From NCBI GenBank assembly GCA_938036405.1, contig CALHPT010000349.1, forward strand, positions 1 to 8,691: a stretch of 8,691 nt of DNA. Direction: 5' to 3'. Within the stretch, counting starts at the first letter, position 1. Every line of letters starts with the position of its first letter. A program made the translations under genes and the position numbers. This document shows positions 5,827-8,691 of the stretch, piece by piece. Source of the stretch: an uncultured Tannerella sp. (GTDB taxonomy: Bacteria > Bacteroidota > Bacteroidia > Bacteroidales > Tannerellaceae). Under the pieces are notes generated by a model. The model did not search any database. It was not told the origin of the DNA and saw only the letters and a program-made list of their open reading frames with translations.

Positions 5827-6537
5827 TTACAGGATTTCTCGGATCTCGTCGAGGGTGCGGACGGTGAACTGTGGGCGGAGGTTGCCCGTGGGCCGCAGTC
5901 CGGCGGGGTTATACCAGAGGGCGTCGATGCCGGAGCGGCGGGCGCCGACGATGTCGGACGTGTAGCTGTCGCCGATCATAAGCGCCTCCGTGCGATGCGT
6001 CTGGGTGTGATGCAGGGCGTAGTCGAAGAAGACGGGGTTGGGCTTGCGGGCGCCGACCCGCTCGGAGAGGATCAGCCGACGGAAGAAGGGGGCTATGCCG
6101 GCGCGCTCCATCTTCAGGCTTTGCACCTCGTGAAAGCCGTTGGAGAGGACGAAGAGGCGGTACGAACGGCTGACGTGCTCGAGCAGCTCCATGGCGCCGG
6201 GGATGAGCGTCGTGTGGCGCGTGGTGCGCTCGTTGAGGTCGCGGTTGAGGCGCATGGCCAGTCGGGCGTCGCGGATGCCCATCGGGCGGAGCACATGGAG
6301 CATGCGCTGCTGCATGAGTGTCCGGCGGTCGATTTCTTGGCTCTGATAGCGCTCCCAGAGGTGCTCGTTGTAGGGAAAGTAAAGGGCATAAAAAGCCTCG
6401 AAGGAGGCATAGTGTCGATCGAATTGATAATCGACGAAAAGCTCTTCGAGGCATTTTTTATTGTCGTGGATGGTATCCCACAACGTGTTGTCCAAGTCGA
6501 AAAACAAGGACGTGTAGTGCCGCTCGTGGCTGGTCAT
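5827..6537 (-). CDS. HAD-superfamily hydrolase, YjjG-like (possible nucleotidase)
   Basis: A 236-aa cytosolic HAD phosphatase with all four motifs. Motif I is FFDLDNTLWD with nucleophile D14 and acid/base D16. Motif II is LSNGF with S132. Motif III is RKPNP with K165. Motif IV is IGDSYTSDIVGA with D190 and D195. The helical cap (about 22-110) is of the C1 type and aromatic-rich (FEAFYALYFPYNEHLW), as in the YjjG/YfnB group of noncanonical pyrimidine nucleotidases; that substrate is inferred from family resemblance only. The frame is open further upstream, but I place the start at the ATG at 6537 because motif I then falls at the usual distance from the N-terminus and the upstream part is antisense-like composition lying over the lipoprotein gene. 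This ATG overlaps the lipoprotein TGA as ATGA, suggesting translational coupling. The palindrome array begins 4 bp past its stop. Confidence 0.92.
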   Translation of the reverse strand: MTSHERHYTSLFFDLDNTLWDTIHDNKKCLEELFVDYQFDRHYASFEAFYALYFPYNEHLWERYQSQEIDRRTLMQQRMLHVLRPMGIRDARLAMRLNRDLNERTTRHTTLIPGAMELLEHVSRSYRLFVLSNGFHEVQSLKMERAGIAPFFRRLILSERVGARKPNPVFFDYALHHTQTHRTEALMIGDSYTSDIVGARRSGIDALWYNPAGLRPTGNLRPQFTVRTLDEIREIL

Positions 6538-7406
6538 CCGACCTCCACAACGAGGTACTTGCTCAGGCTCCAGAACGATTTGACGTTGACGATTTCGAGC
6601 GTCAGGTTGCCCTCGGCGTCCTTGACAAAACGGTAAGAGTTCTCCGGGTGGTTGGAGCGGACAGAGGCCTTGCGGGCGTAGAGCGGGATGGAGGTCACCT
6701 CGCGCGTGTCGATGGAGATGAAGTAGTCTTCGTTGAAGTTCTCCTTCGCCATTTTCGACTTCGAGAAGAGTCCGCCACCGGTCAGGATGTTCTGTTCCTT
6801 GAGCTCCTTGCTCGTGCCGAAGCAATAGTAGGCGCGGTGGAGCTGCTTATCCTGCTCGCTGATCTTCTTGGTCTGTTCGGCGGTGGTGGCGGAGAGGGTC
6901 TCCACGTTCTCGTTGAGGTTAGCCACGATGTCGTCCAGCTCCTTGATGCGGATATCCTTCTTGGCCAGCTCCTCTTGCAGTCCGGCTATCATCTGGGCCT
7001 TTTCGTTGAGCTCTTTGGAGATGCGGTCGATGGTCTTCTGCAGGGCCGACGATTGGACATTGCTCTTCTTCAGTTTCTCTTGCAGGGTGTTGAGCTGCTC
7101 GCGATTGTTCTTGAGGGTCTCGGCAATCAGCTTCATGTTGTTCCTGATCTGCTCCTTCTTGTTGGCGTTCATTTCGCCATTCGACGGCTCGATCTTGAGG
7201 TACTGCTCAGCGTCCTTGATTGACTCGATGTCGGTCTGGATATCATTCAGGGTGGAGAGCATCTCGTTCAGCTCTTCGGTACTCTTGGCCTTGTCGGCCT
7301 TCAGCTCTTCATTCTCGCTCTTCAGCTTCTGATATTCCGAAGAGTTTTCCACGCAGGAGGCCGTCAGCAGGGCCGTGCTCAGGAGAAATAATAGGATCCT
7401 TTTCAT
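6534..7406 (-). CDS. coiled-coil lipoprotein, Cbp1-like
   Basis: A 290-aa exported lipoprotein. Residues 1-18 form a signal peptide (MKRILLFLLSTALL) ending in a lipobox TASC, with lipidated C18. From about 22 to 190 it is a nearly unbroken charged heptad region (KLKSENEELKADK, KKDIRIKELDDIVANL), predicting a long coiled coil. From about 191 to 290 is a compact C-terminal domain (RAYYCFGTSKELKE, then NHPENSYRF and FWSLSKYLVVEV). This layout and the tail match what I recall of the Bacteroidales family annotated after the collagen-binding Cbp1 protein of Bacteroides fragilis; collagen binding here is not shown. It is likely anchored in the outer membrane. Only 16 bp separate it from rsmI, and its TGA overlaps the next ATG, so it is mid-operon. 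A second C (C195) falls near the start of the C-terminal domain. Confidence 0.85.
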   Translation of the reverse strand: MKRILLFLLSTALLTASCVENSSEYQKLKSENEELKADKAKSTEELNEMLSTLNDIQTDIESIKDAEQYLKIEPSNGEMNANKKEQIRNNMKLIAETLKNNREQLNTLQEKLKKSNVQSSALQKTIDRISKELNEKAQMIAGLQEELAKKDIRIKELDDIVANLNENVETLSATTAEQTKKISEQDKQLHRAYYCFGTSKELKEQNILTGGGLFSKSKMAKENFNEDYFISIDTREVTSIPLYARKASVRSNHPENSYRFVKDAEGNLTLEIVNVKSFWSLSKYLVVEVG

Positions 7407-7422
7407 TGTTACAATATAGTTT

Positions 7423-8136
7423 TTAAGTAGATGAAACGGTGGATGAATGCCGGCTTTCAGACGCCTCGTCCGCGCCGGCCACCACTATAACAAATTCTCC
7501 GCGCGGATCGTTCATGGCGAAGTGTGGAATTATTTCATCTACTTGTCCGCGGAGGGTCTCCTCGAAGCGCTTCGAGATCTCGCGCGAGACGGATACGCGA
7601 CGCTCCGGACCGAGCACTTCCGCGAGTTGCTCGAGGGTCTTCAGCAGTCGGTGGGGCGACTCGTAGAGGATCATCGTCCGACGCTCCTCGCGCAGCGCCT
7701 CCAGACGTGTCCGACGGCCTTTCTTGGGCGGCAGGAAGCCTTCGAAACAGAAGCGATCCGTCGGCAGACCCGATACGACGAGCGCCGGGACGAAGGCCGT
7801 GGCCCCGGGCAGACACTCCACCTCTACGCCCTCGGCCACACAGGCCCGGACGAGCAGGAAGCCGGGATCGGAGATGGCCGGTGTGCCGGCGTCCGATACG
7901 AGCGCGATGTGTTCGCCCGCCTGCATACGCTCCACGAGTTGCGCTGCTGTGCGATGCTCGTTGAAGGCGTGGTGCGACTGGAGTCGGTTCTGTATCTCAT
8001 AATGACGGAGCAGGACGAGCGTCGTACGCGTATCCTCGGCCAGAATCAGGTCGGCCTCACGGAGCACGCGCACGGCGCGATAGGTCATGTCCTCCAGGTT
8101 CCCCACCGGCGTGGGGACGATCGTGAGCTTACCCAT
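7423..8136 (-). CDS. rsmI: 16S rRNA (cytidine1402-2'-O)-methyltransferase
   Basis: A tetrapyrrole-methylase-fold enzyme of 237 aa that uses S-adenosylmethionine to methylate the 2'-hydroxyl of C1402 in the ribosomal decoding centre. Diagnostic motifs are PTPVGNLEDMTYRA (8-21), ILAEDTRTT (31-39), SDAGTPAISDPG (81-92), PGATA (110-114), FEGFLPPKKGRR (131-142), ESPHR (159-163) and PRGEFVIVVAG (211-221). I chose the ATG at 8136 over the one at 8208, because the conserved N-terminus (GKLTIVPTPVGN) begins right there and the longer form would run into the upstream gene's coding sequence. The protein is somewhat short, lacking the C-terminal extension of the E. coli enzyme, as is usual in Bacteroidota. 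It starts 8 bp after the stop of the Pro-rich gene, so it is in the same transcript. Confidence 0.96.
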   Translation of the reverse strand: MGKLTIVPTPVGNLEDMTYRAVRVLREADLILAEDTRTTLVLLRHYEIQNRLQSHHAFNEHRTAAQLVERMQAGEHIALVSDAGTPAISDPGFLLVRACVAEGVEVECLPGATAFVPALVVSGLPTDRFCFEGFLPPKKGRRTRLEALREERRTMILYESPHRLLKTLEQLAEVLGPERRVSVSREISKRFEETLRGQVDEIIPHFAMNDPRGEFVIVVAGADEASESRHSSTVSST

Positions 8137-8144
8137 ATCGGTGG

Positions 8145-8691
8145 TCAGACGAAGCGTCGCTCGATGAACTTGAGGAAGTCGACGGCCGTCTCGCCCTCGA
8201 GATCCCACTGGACACGGGCTTGGAGCATCTCGAGAGATTCGTCGTAGGAGCGCGCCTCGTTGAGCGCGGCCAGGATGTCGTTCATGCGAGCCTCGTCGCG
8301 GTCGAAGAGCTCGCGGCAGAAGCGGAAGCGGTCGTTCAGCGTGAAGGCCTTGCGGAGGTCGGTCAGCTTCGTGCGTTCGATGGCGTCGTTGAGCGACGTG
8401 TCCGTGTGCGACAGCGGGGCGCCTGCGGGCGCCGACGAAGTTTGGCCGGGTACATGGGCGCCTGCGGGCGCTTGCGAAGGTTGGCCGGGTACATGAGGCA
8501 AAGGAGCCATTTTGGGCACAGGGATGGGCGTCGGCTTGGGTGCCGGTGCTGGCATGGGGTCGGGCGTCGGTTCCGGCTCAGGCGTAGGCGCAGGGTTCGG
8601 TTGAGGCTCGGGGGTAGGTTCGGGCATGGGCGCGGGTCGCATGAGCGGCTCCTCTTCGACGGACGGTGCCGACGGTGGAGGAGGAGGGGTG
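8145..8691 (-). CDS. Pro-rich linker protein with conserved C-terminal domain (5' end off window)
   Basis: The frame is open through the right edge: codons before the ATG at 8642 continue as Pro-rich sequence (TPPPPPSAPSVEEEPLM), so that ATG is probably internal and the N-terminal part is missing. Visible parts are a long Pro/Glu/Ala linker (PEPTPEPQPNPAPTPEP..., PKPTPIPVPK), a tandem 13-residue repeat (HVPGQPSQAPAGA / HVPGQTSSAPAGA), then about 85 C-terminal residues that look like a folded helical domain (TDLRKAFTLNDRFRF, RELFDRD, LEMLQARVQWDLE, FLKFIERRF). This C-terminal pattern (LND+FRF+RELF...W...FL..+RF) is familiar from conserved hypothetical proteins of Bacteroidales. An extended Pro-rich stretch tethering it to a missing N-terminal domain would fit a membrane- or envelope-associated protein, but no function is assigned. 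Confidence 0.8.
   Translation of the reverse strand, partial: TPPPPPSAPSVEEEPLMRPAPMPEPTPEPQPNPAPTPEPEPTPDPMPAPAPKPTPIPVPKMAPLPHVPGQPSQAPAGAHVPGQTSSAPAGAPLSHTDTSLNDAIERTKLTDLRKAFTLNDRFRFCRELFDRDEARMNDILAALNEARSYDESLEMLQARVQWDLEGETAVDFLKFIERRFV
8418..8495. repeat. two-copy 39-bp tandem repeat inside the Pro-rich gene
   Basis: Copies at 8418-8456 and 8457-8495 share GGCGCCTGCGGGCGC at the start and TTGGCCGGGTACATG at the end, differing at a few middle positions. The length is 13 codons, so copy-number change would keep the frame. It lies at the join between the Pro-rich linker and the C-terminal domain. Confidence 0.8.

Noticed and set aside
5611..5965. Plus-strand repeat protein with a 12-residue period (36 bp = 12 codons)
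   Set aside because: The 41-bp units break the frame, no promoter or start context is seen, and the frame continues antisense over the HAD gene.
6538..6825. 96-residue N-terminal extension of the HAD protein
   Set aside because: It lies fully over the lipoprotein gene in another frame, has Arg/Gln/His-rich shadow composition, and the HAD motif I fits a start at 6537.
8137..8208. Longer rsmI start at 8208
   Set aside because: The conserved N-terminus starts at the ATG at 8136; the extra 24 residues overlap the upstream gene and do not resemble the family.

Overview
The window reads as chromosomal DNA of a fairly GC-rich member of the Bacteroidota, most likely Bacteroidales; a Tannerella/Porphyromonadaceae relative is my guess, not something shown. 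The clues are: -7 boxes of the Bacteroidota type (TAnnTTTG) upstream of several minus-strand starts, A-rich leaders without clear Shine-Dalgarno sequences, a Bacteroidales-type integrase with an arm-binding N-terminus, a coiled-coil lipoprotein resembling the Bacteroidales Cbp1-like family, and several conserved small proteins typical of the phylum.

Left part (1-1660): an apparently complete tyrosine recombinase (116-1369, +) is the only plus-strand gene I support. Left of it are a minus-strand promoter-like box and the first codons of a divergent gene cut by the edge. Right of it is about 220 bp without a convincing gene, ending in a strong intrinsic terminator. This may be the edge of an integrated element lying mostly off the left side.

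Middle (1660-5460, all minus): a 117-aa HExxH protein; a proline/lysine-rich small reading frame whose only start is one base out of frame across a C6 tract; a two-way terminator; an MFS transporter; and folC (dihydrofolate/folylpolyglutamate synthase), 73 bp upstream of the transporter and probably co-transcribed with it.

Intergenic 5461-5826: the most unusual stretch. It holds seven regularly spaced 15-bp palindromes of the form GATWTACNGTAWATC, with spacing 41, 41, 36, 36, 36, 36. The variable W in one arm changes together with its partner in the other arm. Next to the array are a larger hairpin and an inverted repeat sitting on the folC promoter.

Right part (5827-8691, all minus): a tight gene series transcribed from beyond the right edge: a Pro-rich protein with a conserved C-terminal domain (partial), rsmI (16S rRNA 2'-O-methyltransferase), a coiled-coil lipoprotein, and a HAD phosphatase whose ATG overlaps the lipoprotein stop. 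Gaps are 8 bp, 16 bp and a 4-bp overlap, so this looks like one operon. Its 3' end runs straight into the palindrome array.
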